The notes under the pieces were generated by a model. It was not told the DNA's origin. It was given only the letters and a program-made list of their open reading frames with translations, and did not search any database. A program made the position numbers and the translations under genes. From the NCBI RefSeq assembly GCF_000714935.1, contig NZ_JMIR01000002.1:188187-252186 (forward strand): a stretch of 64,000 bases of DNA, written 5' to 3'. This document shows positions 35,147 to 44,396 of this stretch, in pieces. The stretch comes from Tumebacillus flagellatus. GTDB lineage: Bacteria > Bacillota > Bacilli > Tumebacillales > Tumebacillaceae. Numbering within the stretch: the stretch's first letter is position 1; every line of letters begins with the position of its first letter.

Positions 35147-36268
35147 ATGGGAGGTTACCGAAATGGAGAAATCGTTTACAAGAAAAAACACATTGCGTTG
35201 CCGGCTTGTGTGAGCGTAGGAGCTTTTGCCTTGCTGGGCAATTTTTCGACCCCTTCTGCCCATGCGGCAGCAGCAGCTCATGTTGTGATCAGTGAAGTGT
35301 ACGGGGGCGGCGGAAACAGCGGCTCTTCCTACAAAAATGATTACATCGAGCTCTACAACCCGACCAGTTCCAGTATCAGCTTGTCCGGTTGGTCTGTTCA
35401 ATACGCCTCTGCATCCGGTTCTTTTAGTGCCGTCACGAATCTGTCGGGAAGCATCGGTGCCCATCAATACTACTTGGTGAAAGAGTCCAGCGGCGGCGGC
35501 AGTACCGGGACCGACAATGACAACATGTTGTTGGGGAATCCCAGCGGGGCGACCACCAGTACGTCCAATTCCACCAACTACTTGATGGTGAAACCGCAAT
35601 ACGCTCTTTCCTACAACAACACCAAACACGAAGCGAACTGGGTCAGTTGGCATGTCGGCGCCTCCGACCTTGGCAGCACGGCGCGTCAAGATGACTTCCG
35701 AGCGGATACTACGTTGCCGTCCGGATGGTACCAAGTTCAGGCGTCGGAGTTTTCGGGGTCCGGGTTTGACAGAGGGCACATGTGTCCGTCTGCAGACCGC
35801 GCTTCTTCTGTAGCCAACAATTCAGCGACCTTCCTGATGACCAACATGATCCCGCAATCTCCGAACAACAACGAGATTACGTGGGCGAACATGGAATCTT
35901 ATGGCCGTACCTTGGTGAATGCGGGCAACGAATTGTACATCATCTCCGGAGGTTACGGGCAAGGCGGCACCGGTTCGAACGGATACGCCACCACGGTCGG
36001 GAACGGGGTTGTGGTGCCTGCCTATACGTGGAAAGTGATGGTCGTGTTGCCGAACGGGAACAATGATTTGAGCCGTATTTCCACCACGACACGCGTCATC
36101 GCGGTGCTGATGCCGAACAACCAAACCATCAACAGCCAACCCTGGGGCTACTACCGGGTCAGCGTCGACAGCCTCGAATCCAAGCTCGGGTATGACTTCC
36201 TCTCTGCGGTGCCGGCATGCATTCAAAGCATGATCGAGTCCAAAGTGGACAACGGGCCGACGAGCTAA
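35147..36268 (+). CDS. secreted DNA/RNA non-specific endonuclease with lamin-tail domain
   Basis: 373 codons. Signal peptide LPACVSVGAFALLGNFSTPSAHA, then a lamin-tail domain (about 45-130: HVVISEVYGGGGNSGS, DYIELYN, SGWSVQYAS), then a NUC1-type nuclease (about 140-370) with catalytic FDRGHMCPSADR (DRGH) and the downstream Asn/Glu metal region NNEITWANME. Extracellular nucleic-acid degradation is likely. The ATG at 35147 has only a weak ribosome site; a strong GGGAGG precedes another ATG at 35163 in a different frame that stops after 15 codons, so a small frameshift in the signal-peptide region is possible. The lamin-tail domain looks shortened. Confidence 0.85.
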   Translation: MGGYRNGEIVYKKKHIALPACVSVGAFALLGNFSTPSAHAAAAAHVVISEVYGGGGNSGSSYKNDYIELYNPTSSSISLSGWSVQYASASGSFSAVTNLSGSIGAHQYYLVKESSGGGSTGTDNDNMLLGNPSGATTSTSNSTNYLMVKPQYALSYNNTKHEANWVSWHVGASDLGSTARQDDFRADTTLPSGWYQVQASEFSGSGFDRGHMCPSADRASSVANNSATFLMTNMIPQSPNNNEITWANMESYGRTLVNAGNELYIISGGYGQGGTGSNGYATTVGNGVVVPAYTWKVMVVLPNGNNDLSRISTTTRVIAVLMPNNQTINSQPWGYYRVSVDSLESKLGYDFLSAVPACIQSMIESKVDNGPTS

Positions 36269-36278
36269 ATACGTAGAT

Positions 36279-36323
36279 AAAAAAAACCGAGGTGCCAAGC
36301 GTAGGCTTGTACCTCGGTTTTTT
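36279..36323. terminator. bidirectional terminator
   Basis: AAAAAAACCGAGGT and ACCTCGGTTTTTT stem between the convergent nuclease and PhnA-like genes. Confidence 0.85.
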
Positions 36324-36663
36324 ATGCCTTTTTCACGAATTCGGACTTCAATTTCATCGCCCCGAAGCCGTCAATTTTGCAATCAATATCATGGTCGCCG
36401 TCGACCAATCGGATATTTTTCACTTTGGTGCCCATCTTCAGCACCGAAGAGCTGCCTTTGACTTTCAGGTCCTTGATCACGAGGACCGTATCTCCATCCT
36501 GCAAGACGTTCCCGTTCGCGTCCTTGACAACCTGGGCCTCTTCCGTCATGGCCGCCTCTCCTTCAAGCGTCCATTCATGCCCGCATTCCGGGCACATCAA
36601 AAAACGGCCGTCTTCGTACGTGTATTCGGAGTTGCAAGCCGGACAATTCGGCAAATTGGACAT
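36322..36663 (-). CDS. PhnA/YjdM-like zinc-ribbon protein
   Basis: 113 residues: N-terminal zinc ribbon [22 protein letters not shown], then the SH3-like YjdM domain ([26 protein letters not shown]). Annotated widely as alkylphosphonate utilisation PhnA, but the family's function is unclear and no phn genes are here. ATG at 36663 with AGAAGGGG upstream. Confidence 0.88.
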   Translation of the reverse strand: MSNLPNCPACNSEYTYEDGRFLMCPECGHEWTLEGEAAMTEEAQVVKDANGNVLQDGDTVLVIKDLKVKGSSSVLKMGTKVKNIRLVDGDHDIDCKIDGFGAMKLKSEFVKKA

Positions 36664-36912
36664 CCTATGATCCCCTTCTGCATGAGAATTTTTCAATATT
36701 CATAGATTCAAATATTATCATATGCCAAGTCTGTTGTCTTGTCCATTTTCTCATCCAAAAAGAACTCAATCCCAGAGCTGCCCTTTCCCTTTGGGCGGTG
36801 CCTGAAGAACCGCTTTGATCTGATCGCTGACAATGCCTGAATATGAATCAACCGGTAATAGAACGTCTTACGGTTCATTTGATGAGCTTCGCACCCTGTC
36901 GACAGGCCCTGA
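36664..36912. other. gene-poor gap with possible decayed coding sequence
   Basis: No confident gene. On the minus strand 36772-36879 a short open stretch reads LPVDSYSGIVSDQIKAVLQ and ends in TGA, and an overlapping frame reads MNRKTFYYRL, similar in style to a Fis-type helix-turn-helix end. It could be debris from a regulator tail; too little remains to name it. Confidence 0.25.
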
Positions 36913-39051
36913 CTACCGGATCGGCGAAAAGTAAGAAGGCGCTTGATTCGGCAATCGTTCTACTTCCTCTCTAAGTTTTTGAAGAACCTGAATTCCGATC
37001 GCGGTTATGGTTGTACCTTGTTTCTTAACGCCAATCGAAATGCAACCACAACGATTGAGCAAGGCTAATTTGTTGCGGACTTGGGATTCGGACAAAGGAC
37101 TGGAGAGCAATGAACAGATCACGGTGCGTCCCACCCGTTCCTGCCGTTTGCTGAAATCCCACAGGATACTCAATATATTCTCATAATCGATCAAGGAACC
37201 GTGCCGAGCTAAAATATGAAGGATGTCTTCCCTTTCCTCCGCTTTTCGTCTAGCGGATGGATCGAGAGAATGGGATGGGAATGCTCCACAGTTCAGTATC
37301 CGTTCAGGAATGTGTTCTCGTTTCACTGTATCTCCTTCCACGATCACCATCAGATATTTCATGAAATTTTGCAACTCTCGAATATTACCCGGCCAATTGT
37401 AATTCAAAAGGACATTTTTGACTTCAGGGGTAAAATGAAGCCGTTTCCTTTTATCATGAAGAAAATAGTCAATGAGTATAAAAAGGTCCTCCCGCCGTTC
37501 TCGTAGATTCGGGATGTTGAGCGGCAGAACGTTTAGTCTGTAGTACAAATCTTCCCGAAATGTACCCTTCGAGATCATATCCGCGAGGTTGCGGTTTGTG
37601 GCGGCGATCACCCTTACATTGACGGGTATCACACGATTTCCTCCAACCCGCATCACTTGCCGCTCCTGAAGTACGCGCAGCAAGGTTGCCTGAATACTGA
37701 GGGGTGCATCCCCAATCTCATCCAGAAATATGGTTCCATTATGGGCCAACTCGAACAGCCCCATTTTCCCTCCCTTTTTTGCTCCTGTAAAAGAGCCCTC
37801 TTCGTATCCAAACAATTCACTTTCCGCCAGGTTCTCCACAAGACCGGCAAAGTTGACTGGTACGAATGAGCCGTCCCGCCTTGAGGAATGCCTATGAATC
37901 GCTTGGGCGAATACTTCTTTGCCTGTCCCGTTCTCACCCGTGATCAATACGGTATAATCGCTCTCTGCCAATTTGACGGCAACCTGTTTCGTAGAATTGA
38001 TAGACTCGCTTACACCGATAATATGCTCAAATGAATATTTGGTGGTTAACCCGAGACTGGTACTCTTTTTGCGGATTTCCTGTTCGATTCGTTGGACAAT
38101 TGTGACGTCTTGAAAGGTAACAACGACTCCCATTAAGTGTCCTTCTACTATCACGGGAACCTTGCTGACCAGCAGTACCAAGTTCCGAATCTCCAACAAT
38201 TGATTGGACTCTCCGGCGCGAGACTGCAAGATTTGATTCAGCTTAAACTCAGGAATCACATCCAAATACGATTTTCCTATGCAATTCTCCGCAGACAATT
38301 TGAGGATCTTCTCCGCTTCTTCATTAAAGACCGTGATGCGTCCACATTCGTCAATACTGATAATCCCTTCATGAACCGCATTGAAGACGGACTCCAGCTT
38401 TTGATTTAGCTGCTTCTCATTGTTCACGGAGTTGGCTAAATTCCTCCCTAGCCGGACAAAATCACGGAAGAATTCAGCTGTATAAAAATGGGCCTTCTCC
38501 ATGGGTAAATCCAATAGCCTAGCAATATCAAAAATAGTGGTCAAATCGATCGGGCGCGTATCCAAATCAATCAGTTTTTCAATCGTATCCGGAATGAGCT
38601 CTCTGAATCCATGCGTAATCGCCACATCAATGCGCTCCAGATCCGCTCTGTTCTCACCTGGTTGCGCTACATAAGGAATAAAGTGCAAATGATCAAAACC
38701 CAGCCGGATCAAAAGTTGAATCGCATCTACAGCCGTGTCCATACTGTTGGAGACAAAAAGACATCGAGTACCGGGTGCCAAACCCATCAGTTGTTCGAGC
38801 TTTGCCATTTGAACGGTTCTTCTTGCTACCAACGCCCGAGCTTGGTCGAACGTTTTCGGCAAACTCTCTAAGACATGATGGGAGGAAACGAGAATCAGGT
38901 CGCACTCACTCACGATTTGGCTGTCTAACTCCAGGTTCTCATGAGCGGTAAAGATCTGAACGTTGGTCCCAAAAAACATCCTCAGATTGCTCTCAAAGGT
39001 TTGGCTCACCTTTTCGCTTTTCGTTATCAGCAGAACGCTTGGTCTTCCCAT
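36913..39051 (-). CDS. sigma-54-dependent transcriptional activator with PrpR-N-like and PAS domains
   Basis: 712 residues. N-terminal sensor domain (about 1-190) resembling PrpR-N, a PAS domain (about 215-320, [19 protein letters not shown]), and an AAA+ domain (about 345-585) with [14 protein letters not shown] (Walker A), the sigma-54 contact loop [18 protein letters not shown] (Walker B) and [12 protein letters not shown]. The C-terminus is not a clear Fis HTH but a longer winged-helix-like region ([24 protein letters not shown]). ATG at 39051 with AGGGGAG upstream. The transporter operon just upstream on the same strand has a sigma-54 promoter, so it is the likely target. Confidence 0.92.
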   Translation of the reverse strand: MGRPSVLLITKSEKVSQTFESNLRMFFGTNVQIFTAHENLELDSQIVSECDLILVSSHHVLESLPKTFDQARALVARRTVQMAKLEQLMGLAPGTRCLFVSNSMDTAVDAIQLLIRLGFDHLHFIPYVAQPGENRADLERIDVAITHGFRELIPDTIEKLIDLDTRPIDLTTIFDIARLLDLPMEKAHFYTAEFFRDFVRLGRNLANSVNNEKQLNQKLESVFNAVHEGIISIDECGRITVFNEEAEKILKLSAENCIGKSYLDVIPEFKLNQILQSRAGESNQLLEIRNLVLLVSKVPVIVEGHLMGVVVTFQDVTIVQRIEQEIRKKSTSLGLTTKYSFEHIIGVSESINSTKQVAVKLAESDYTVLITGENGTGKEVFAQAIHRHSSRRDGSFVPVNFAGLVENLAESELFGYEEGSFTGAKKGGKMGLFELAHNGTIFLDEIGDAPLSIQATLLRVLQERQVMRVGGNRVIPVNVRVIAATNRNLADMISKGTFREDLYYRLNVLPLNIPNLRERREDLFILIDYFLHDKRKRLHFTPEVKNVLLNYNWPGNIRELQNFMKYLMVIVEGDTVKREHIPERILNCGAFPSHSLDPSARRKAEEREDILHILARHGSLIDYENILSILWDFSKRQERVGRTVICSLLSSPLSESQVRNKLALLNRCGCISIGVKKQGTTITAIGIQVLQKLREEVERLPNQAPSYFSPIR

Positions 39052-39123
39052 GGTTTCTCCCCTCTTAACGGTTATTGAAATCATGCTAGCCCAAAAATGA
39101 ACCTAAAACAACACCAAAAAATA

Positions 39124-39161
39124 AAAAAGTGCAAGCACCCTTCGGCACTTGCACTTTTTTT
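39124..39161 (-). terminator. terminator of the peptidase gene
   Basis: AAAAAGTGCAAG and CTTGCACTTTTT stem with a TTCG loop, separating the transporter/peptidase operon from the activator gene. Confidence 0.88.
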
Positions 39162-39168
39162 GCATCCA

Positions 39169-40293
39169 TCATATCTTGCAAAGAAGTCTCGCCATCAGTG
39201 CAGCCCTGACAGGAAGTTGATCGATTTCAACATGCTCGTTTTCAGCATGAATTCCTTCCCCCACAGCACCTAACCCGTCCAATGTCGGAATGCCTAATGC
39301 AGATGTGAAATTCCCATCGCTGCCTCCACCCACGGATTCCTCTGTCAAGGGAAAACCTAATTCAGATGAGCATGCTGCAGCCAGTCTGAACAATTTTTCA
39401 TTCCCCATTGTTCTTTCCATTGGCGGACGATTGACTCCTCCGGAAACTTGTAGCGCAATCCCTTCCAATTGAGGCTTTAACCCATAAATAACTTTCGAAA
39501 TTCGATCTCCCTCACTCATTTGGGTGATTCGCAGGTCCACGCTCAGTTCCGCGTGTTCGGCTACCACATTTTCGGTGGTTCCTCCTCGTACCACGCCCAC
39601 ATTTAGGGTTGTCCCCAACTCATAGTCGGTAAGTGAGTGCAGGAATAAAATTTGATGAGCCATTTCCTGTACCGCACTGATTCCATCCTGATGATGATTC
39701 CCCGCATGCGCTGCCTTTCCTGTGATCTTGATCGAAAATCGACCAACCCCTTTACGGGCCGTTTTCAGCGCACCCGTTTGCGACGCTGCCGGCTCCGAAA
39801 CGAGTACCGCACGACTTCGTACAGCTTCCCGCTCGATCAGCTCCCGGGACGAACCGCTTCCTGTCTCTTCATCACTGGTGAATAAGAAAACAATTCGCTT
39901 ATTTAAGGAGATCCCCAACTCACGACAGGCTTTAACCGCCCACAGCGCTTGGATAATCCCCCCCTTCATATCCAAGATGCCCGGTCCATACGCTTTGTTT
40001 CCTTCTACCCGATAGGACAGCCTTCCCACATCCCAAACCGTGTCAAAATGACCAAGGATCAGGATTTGTTCATCGCCCGTTCCATACTGAAATAGCAGAT
40101 GGTTTCCCGCATGCTCTTGAGGAATTACTTCCGAAGTGAGGTCGAGATGCTTCTTAAACAGCTTTTGAATTTCAGCTCCACATTGATCTACCCGTTCTTT
40201 CGAACGCGTGGGCGATTCGGCCAGCACAAGCGTTTTAAGATCCTCCAGGATCTCTTCCTGGTGTTGTTTTAAGTACTCTACTACGTCATCCAT
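39169..40293 (-). CDS. M20-family metallopeptidase (carboxypeptidase G2/ArgE-like)
   Basis: 374 residues. Di-zinc ligands visible: LGHFDTVWDVG (H-x-D), GILDMKGGI (bridging Asp), TSDEETGSGSS (catalytic/zinc Glu pair), VSEPA, and GEGIHAENEHVEI near the end; lid domain with GKAAHAGNHHQDGISA. Probably removes an acyl or amino-acid group from an imported substrate. It follows the transporter by 27 nt in one operon driven from the sigma-54 promoter. Confidence 0.92.
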   Translation of the reverse strand: MDDVVEYLKQHQEEILEDLKTLVLAESPTRSKERVDQCGAEIQKLFKKHLDLTSEVIPQEHAGNHLLFQYGTGDEQILILGHFDTVWDVGRLSYRVEGNKAYGPGILDMKGGIIQALWAVKACRELGISLNKRIVFLFTSDEETGSGSSRELIEREAVRSRAVLVSEPAASQTGALKTARKGVGRFSIKITGKAAHAGNHHQDGISAVQEMAHQILFLHSLTDYELGTTLNVGVVRGGTTENVVAEHAELSVDLRITQMSEGDRISKVIYGLKPQLEGIALQVSGGVNRPPMERTMGNEKLFRLAAACSSELGFPLTEESVGGGSDGNFTSALGIPTLDGLGAVGEGIHAENEHVEIDQLPVRAALMARLLCKI

Positions 40294-40320
40294 CTTTGAA
40301 AGCCCCCATGTTGTGAATTG

Positions 40321-41751
40321 TTAGAATGGTCCCCAGTTGATCATGACACCGATTATGATGAAAATAATTCCGAGAACAAACCATACAGCCGTTAATGGAA
40401 GCATGAATTTCAGCCATTTTGCATAAGAGATGCCGCTCGTCGCAAGCACACCCATCATGACACCGGATGTGGGATTGATCGTATTTACAAATCCTTCCCC
40501 TAGCATAACCGCCTGAACAGCTACTTGGCGCGTAATATGCAACAAATCGGCCAAAGGAACAAGAATCGGCATTAACACTGTCGATTCCCCAGAACCGGAA
40601 GAGATCAAAAAGTGCAGAGCAGCGCTTCCGAAAAACATTCCAATCGAAGCCGCCATAGGAGACAACGGAGCTAACACGGTCGCCAGCGCATTGACGATGG
40701 TATCCAAAATTTTTGCATCGTCGAGGATGATGCCCACGGCTCTGGCCATGCCCACAATCAATGCCCCATAAATCATTTGTTTACAACCTTGAATAAATGT
40801 GGAAGCGATTTCATTCGCACTCATACGAGCGATCAAACCGCAGCCGATGGCAATAAAAATAAAGAGACCGGCCATTTCGTTTTCTGTCCATTTTAATTTC
40901 TGGGAGAAAACAATAAAGCCCAGAAGAGATAATCCCGCAAACGTAAGAATGAACTTTTGCTGAAGAGTAACGGTTGTTTTATTGCCTGATCCAGCATCAT
41001 CACTTCCAACCGTATTGCTGTTCCAATCTGAGCCCACGATACTTCTCGTTGGATCTTTGCGAACTTTGCGCGCATACCAGTAAATATAAAGAAGCGTAAC
41101 AACTAAGACCGTCAGATACATAACCATCCGATAGCCGATACCAGAAAAGAGAGGAAGTTCCGCTATACGTTGGGACAAGCCAAGCGTTTGCGGAGCAAAC
41201 ACCGGTACATTCCATCCGGCATATGTCCCTAGATAAATAAGTGCGGCACCGAAAACGGGATCCAATTTTAATCCCCGTGCAATGACTAATCCTAAAGGAA
41301 TGAAGGCAATGACGGAATTGACAACAATCCCAGTCGTGCCCAAAACAGAAAATACAAGACCTACAGGGATGATTAAAAGCAGCAACCGATTACTGAACCG
41401 AGTAATCGTCGACTTCAGAAACGCATCAATTGCGCCTGATTTTTCAATGACGGCTAAAGCTCCGCTTGTAAAAAGGATAAGGAAAATCAAGGGTGCGGCT
41501 TTTACCATACCGTTTTGGATCGCGGTAAAGAAATCTACGATACTCGTATGATTTGAAGCAACAGCATGATAGCTTCCCGGAACCGTCATGGTGATGTCGC
41601 CTTTTTTTACCGTTTTGAAGACTCCCGCCGGTAAAATGTAGGTGGCAATCGCACAGACCAATGCAACAAAAAATAATAGAACGTAAGCGTCAGGCTGTCC
41701 AAACCTCCTTTTTTTCCCTTGAGCCACCTCTTGCGTAGTTAACTTTCCCAT
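40321..41751 (-). CDS. YfcC-family membrane transporter
   Basis: 476 residues, about 12 helices; DAYVLLFFVALVCAIATYILPAG at the N-terminus and SGSGESTVLMPILVPLADLL with GEGFVNTINPTSGVMMGVLA at the C-terminus are typical of YfcC (C4-dicarboxylate/basic amino-acid carrier-like) proteins. ATG at 41751 has GGGAGGAG 8 nt upstream. First gene of the operon with the M20 peptidase, suggesting uptake of a peptide-like or acylated amino acid. Confidence 0.88.
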   Translation of the reverse strand: MGKLTTQEVAQGKKRRFGQPDAYVLLFFVALVCAIATYILPAGVFKTVKKGDITMTVPGSYHAVASNHTSIVDFFTAIQNGMVKAAPLIFLILFTSGALAVIEKSGAIDAFLKSTITRFSNRLLLLIIPVGLVFSVLGTTGIVVNSVIAFIPLGLVIARGLKLDPVFGAALIYLGTYAGWNVPVFAPQTLGLSQRIAELPLFSGIGYRMVMYLTVLVVTLLYIYWYARKVRKDPTRSIVGSDWNSNTVGSDDAGSGNKTTVTLQQKFILTFAGLSLLGFIVFSQKLKWTENEMAGLFIFIAIGCGLIARMSANEIASTFIQGCKQMIYGALIVGMARAVGIILDDAKILDTIVNALATVLAPLSPMAASIGMFFGSAALHFLISSGSGESTVLMPILVPLADLLHITRQVAVQAVMLGEGFVNTINPTSGVMMGVLATSGISYAKWLKFMLPLTAVWFVLGIIFIIIGVMINWGPF

Positions 41752-41823
41752 TACCTTGACTCCTCCCATACCGTGGTGGTTTTTGGACATATCACATTCT
41801 GCCCCTTTACCCATACGAAAACG

Positions 41824-41840
41824 TTGCAAAAACCATGCCA
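41824..41840 (-). promoter_or_regulatory. sigma-54 (-24/-12) promoter of the transporter operon
   Basis: On the minus strand TGGCATGGTTTTTGCAA has the GG (-24) and GC (-12) elements at 10-bp spacing, about 75 bp before the transporter start. The sigma-54 activator is encoded downstream. Upstream, 41883-41900 contains AACCTAAAAC in the minus orientation, also present at 39098-39107 near the activator gene, a candidate activator site. Confidence 0.72.
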
Positions 41841-42012
41841 AAATACGCTTCCTTGATTATTCTAAAAAATCACGATATTATACCGTTTTAGGTTGTTTTA
41901 TAGGAGGATAACCACCAAGAAACAGCCATTATGACCAATACGGGCACCATTTAATAATCCACTATGTTTTTCTTCGGCGGTGTCGCGGAAGGGGGCTGTA
42001 TCTGGCAAATTT

Positions 42013-42040
42013 TGCAGGGCTCCCTATCGGGAGCCCTGCA
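42013..42040. repeat. perfect 12-bp inverted repeat
   Basis: TGCAGGGCTCCC-tatc-GGGAGCCCTGCA. It sits just downstream of the small membrane protein on the minus strand and may terminate it, but lacks a T-run directly after the stem. The rest of 41841-42062 holds the sigma-54 promoter region and nothing else recognised. Confidence 0.6.
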
Positions 42041-42062
42041 CATCGATCGATGAGCTGACCGG

Positions 42063-42386
42063 CTAAATCCACCGATCTCCGCGCTTTTTCAAATAGTTTG
42101 CAAACACGAAACGCCAAGGAATGACGAAGGGAAATATCAGGATCCACAAACAAGCGATGGCCGTCTCCATAGTTGAACTGTCCATCTGTCCGGAAATCCA
42201 CATCGGGAGCGCAACGAGGATCAGCCAGAGCGACTTCCACGCCAATTCCCACAAGAGCACGGGCAGCATCTTCAGCGGATACCGCAACCCGAGGACGCAC
42301 AGCACCCAGAAGGCGACCAGCATGCATTGAACCACCCCCTCCATCAGCTCCCATGAGTGTGACCGATTGACGACATCAGGCCACAC
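42063..42386 (-). CDS. small four-helix membrane protein, unknown function
   Basis: About 107 residues from a GTG at 42386. Hydrophobic helices at VVQCMLVAFWVLCVLGL, MLPVLLWELAWKSLWLILVALP and AIACLWILIFPFVIP, ending FANYLKKRGDRWI. Similar small proteins of Bacilli share LGLRYPLKMLPLL and PW-VFANYVK. The same frame stays protein-like upstream (YFVEGLGIK) to a stop near 42443 but shows no good start there, so the 5' end may be truncated or use a weak start. Confidence 0.55.
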   Translation of the reverse strand: MWPDVVNRSHSWELMEGVVQCMLVAFWVLCVLGLRYPLKMLPVLLWELAWKSLWLILVALPMWISGQMDSSTMETAIACLWILIFPFVIPWRFVFANYLKKRGDRWI

Positions 42387-42485
42387 CTTAATACCGAGCC
42401 CCTCAACAAAGTAAGACGTAACAACGAGACCTCGCCAACCGATTCCATTTTGTTAGGCTCCGTCACGTTCGTAATCCCCTCTCCT

Positions 42486-43184
42486 CTAGAGATAAGTCTT
42501 CTTCATCCATTCTGAAATACGTAAAGCCTCTGATTCATGCAATTCCTCCACATCGGCCGTTCTATGCAAAGAACCGTCATGAAGCGCAATGAATCCATCT
42601 AGTAAGGTTTCAATTTCCGAAACTTCATGGCTTGTCATGAGTAAGGTTTGAGATTTCAAGTCAACGTAAGAAATCATTCCTTTCACGATAGACTCGCGAA
42701 CCATCGGATCAAGCCCGGACAATGGTTCATCCATCAGAATGTAGGGGACTTCTCTGGCCAAAGTAAGCATGATTTGTAATCGGCCGCGATGTCCTTTCGA
42801 GAGCGCTTTGATTTTCATATGAGGGTCCAACTGCATAAGCTTCATGATTTCGTCCGCTTTCGCAAGGTTAAAGTCAGCAAATTGCGAAGCCTGAAAACGC
42901 ATAGCTTCTCTTACCGTGAATATGGGATAAAAGGAACCCAGCTCGGCTGAGTAAGAAACAACTTTGCCGATCCTTCGATTGGCCGTCTCCCCGTTTACCG
43001 TCACACTGCCGCTCGTAGGAAGCGAAAGTCCGGAAATCAACCTCAATAACGTTGACTTTCCGCTGCCGTTCCTGCCCACAATTCCAATGATTTTACCTGG
43101 AGGCACCGTCAATGAGATGTCCTTGAGCACGGTCTGATTTCTATATTTCTTCGTAACGTTGGTCATCCGAATCACGACACTCAT
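42486..43184 (-). CDS. ABC transporter ATP-binding protein (YtrB-like)
   Basis: 232 residues: Walker A GIVGRNGSGKSTLL, Q-loop region SYSAELGSFYP, signature unusually written LSKGHRGRLQIML (LSKGH instead of LSGGQ, common in this YtrB group), Walker B YILMDEPLSGLDP. Start overlaps the GntR stop by ATGA. Its permease partner upstream in the operon is a deletion derivative, so the ATPase may have no partner. Confidence 0.88.
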   Translation of the reverse strand: MSVVIRMTNVTKKYRNQTVLKDISLTVPPGKIIGIVGRNGSGKSTLLRLISGLSLPTSGSVTVNGETANRRIGKVVSYSAELGSFYPIFTVREAMRFQASQFADFNLAKADEIMKLMQLDPHMKIKALSKGHRGRLQIMLTLAREVPYILMDEPLSGLDPMVRESIVKGMISYVDLKSQTLLMTSHEVSEIETLLDGFIALHDGSLHRTADVEELHESEALRISEWMKKTYL

Positions 43185-43555
43185 CCCCCTCTCTCAACGT
43201 GATTCAAATATTCTTCCAGCCCTGATAGGATCTCCGCTACGCTGTATCCCATTTCTTGCATGACGTGAACGAATTGTTGAATTTGTTCATGTTTCAACTT
43301 ATCACGCTGCAGAACCAGGCGATCTTGTCGTTCCGAAACGAATGTGCCTTGACCTCTCTTCGTTTCCAAGATTCCTTGGCGTTCCAACTCGCTGTAAGCG
43401 CGTTGAACGGTGTTGGGATTCATGCTGTATTTGATCCCCATATCGCGGATCGAAGGAAGCTTCTCGCCTGCTTTCATGTCTCCGCTTAGAATTTGTCGTT
43501 GTATGCGATCCGCCAATTGCAAATAGATCGGCTTTGAAGCATTAAATTCATCCAT
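43181..43555 (-). CDS. GntR-family regulator, YtrA type
   Basis: 124 residues. Winged HTH PIYLQLADRIQRQILSGDMKAG, then MNPNTVQRAYSELERQGILETKRGQG, typical of short YtrA-like regulators that repress their own ABC operon and respond to envelope stress. RBS GAGGTATAACG. Located between permease and ATPase genes with 2-nt gap and 4-nt overlap. Confidence 0.9.
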   Translation of the reverse strand: MDEFNASKPIYLQLADRIQRQILSGDMKAGEKLPSIRDMGIKYSMNPNTVQRAYSELERQGILETKRGQGTFVSERQDRLVLQRDKLKHEQIQQFVHVMQEMGYSVAEILSGLEEYLNHVERGG

Positions 43556-43557
43556 CG

Positions 43558-44052
43558 TTATACCTCAACTTTGTTGTCCACGAACCACGCGGATAGGTGG
43601 ACAATCCAACGATCATCATGAAGTCGTACACATACTCTCCTGTGTAGGTTTGTATCGGATTCGATATCCGTCCAATACGGCTCAATGAAGCTGAACTTGG
43701 GTACGATCAAAAGTCCGGACAACACATATAACAAAGCTAATGAAATCACGATCATCATCAAACCGTTCGCTAATTTACTCAACAACAATTTAAAAGCCGG
43801 CTGGGGATTGTTCAGCCAAACAGGCAAGTGGTTGCCCTCCGACTTCAAACTGACAAATACCAGAATTGGAACGTAGATCACATGAATCGCAACGCCAATC
43901 GCCAATGGGACGAACATTAGCAGAGAATCGTCCGCTACCCTCCCCAAGTAAAGCGTTACCATAAAAATTAACACATTCATGAGTAATCCTACGAAAAACA
44001 CGGTTCTTGTTAACTTGAAATCTTTACCAAACAAAGCTAACCATTTCCGCAT
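43558..44052 (-). pseudogene. ABC permease with internal deletion and frameshift
   Basis: Reads 164 codons. The first about 126 residues (WLALFGKDFKLTRTVFFVGLL to LSGLLIVPKFSFIEPYWTD) and the last about 12 (LSAWFVDNKVEV) match YtrC-like permeases, but about 80 residues between are missing. Just after the deletion the family sequence continues in the +1 frame (PIQTYTGEYVYDFMMIVGL), then the original frame returns through a second indel. The central helices are lost, so transport function is doubtful. RBS TGAGGAGGAT. Confidence 0.75.
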
Positions 44053-44142
44053 ATCCTCCTCACCCCTGTTTTACGAAGTGTATTACTTGGTTAGTGCCCT
44101 AATGACATAGTACGCTGTGTCACCCTAACACGTGCATAGGGT

Positions 44143-44180
44143 ATAAAAAAAGGCGAAGAAGGAAAACCCTCTTCGCCAAC
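44143..44180 (-). terminator. minus-strand terminator
   Basis: GGCGAAGAGGG and CCTTCTTCGCC stem followed on the minus strand by TTTTTTTATA. It follows the tiny ORF at 44182-44286. Confidence 0.75.
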
Positions 44181-44181
44181 T

Positions 44182-44286
44182 TCATAGAAGCGATGTGACC
44201 GATTTCAACTCCGATAGAAACCCGTTAATCAGTAAGCCGCTATCCACATAGGTCATCAAAATTACGTACATCGAAACTCTTAACAT
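44182..44286 (-). CDS. possible 34-aa hydrophobic peptide or gene remnant
   Basis: ATG at 44286 to TGA at 44182, reading MLRVSMYVILMTYVDSGLLI..., directly followed by a good terminator. No ribosome site was found. It may be the end of a lost gene or a small peptide. Confidence 0.3.
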   Translation of the reverse strand: MLRVSMYVILMTYVDSGLLINGFLSELKSVTSLL

Positions 44287-44325
44287 TAATATTTCAACAA
44301 GAATATTCCATTCACAATCGTAATT

Positions 44326-44355
44326 GACACAAAAATATATGATGTTATCATTTTA
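44326..44355 (+). promoter_or_regulatory. sigma-A-like promoter of the lectin gene
   Basis: TTGACA, 17 bp (ACAAAAATATATGATGT context) and TATCAT, about 45 bp before the GTG start of the lectin gene. Confidence 0.6.
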
Positions 44356-44396
44356 ACACGAAATAAAATATTGTACTTTGAAAGGGGAACTTATCT

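Noticed and set aside
42013-42040. Perfect palindrome as a mobile-element end or origin
   Set aside because: No direct repeats, transposase or second copy nearby; most simply a transcription-stopping hairpin.
41962-42354. 130-codon frame overlapping the small membrane protein
   Set aside because: The other frame has clear hydrophobic helices and family-like sequence; this one is a shadow running through a hairpin.
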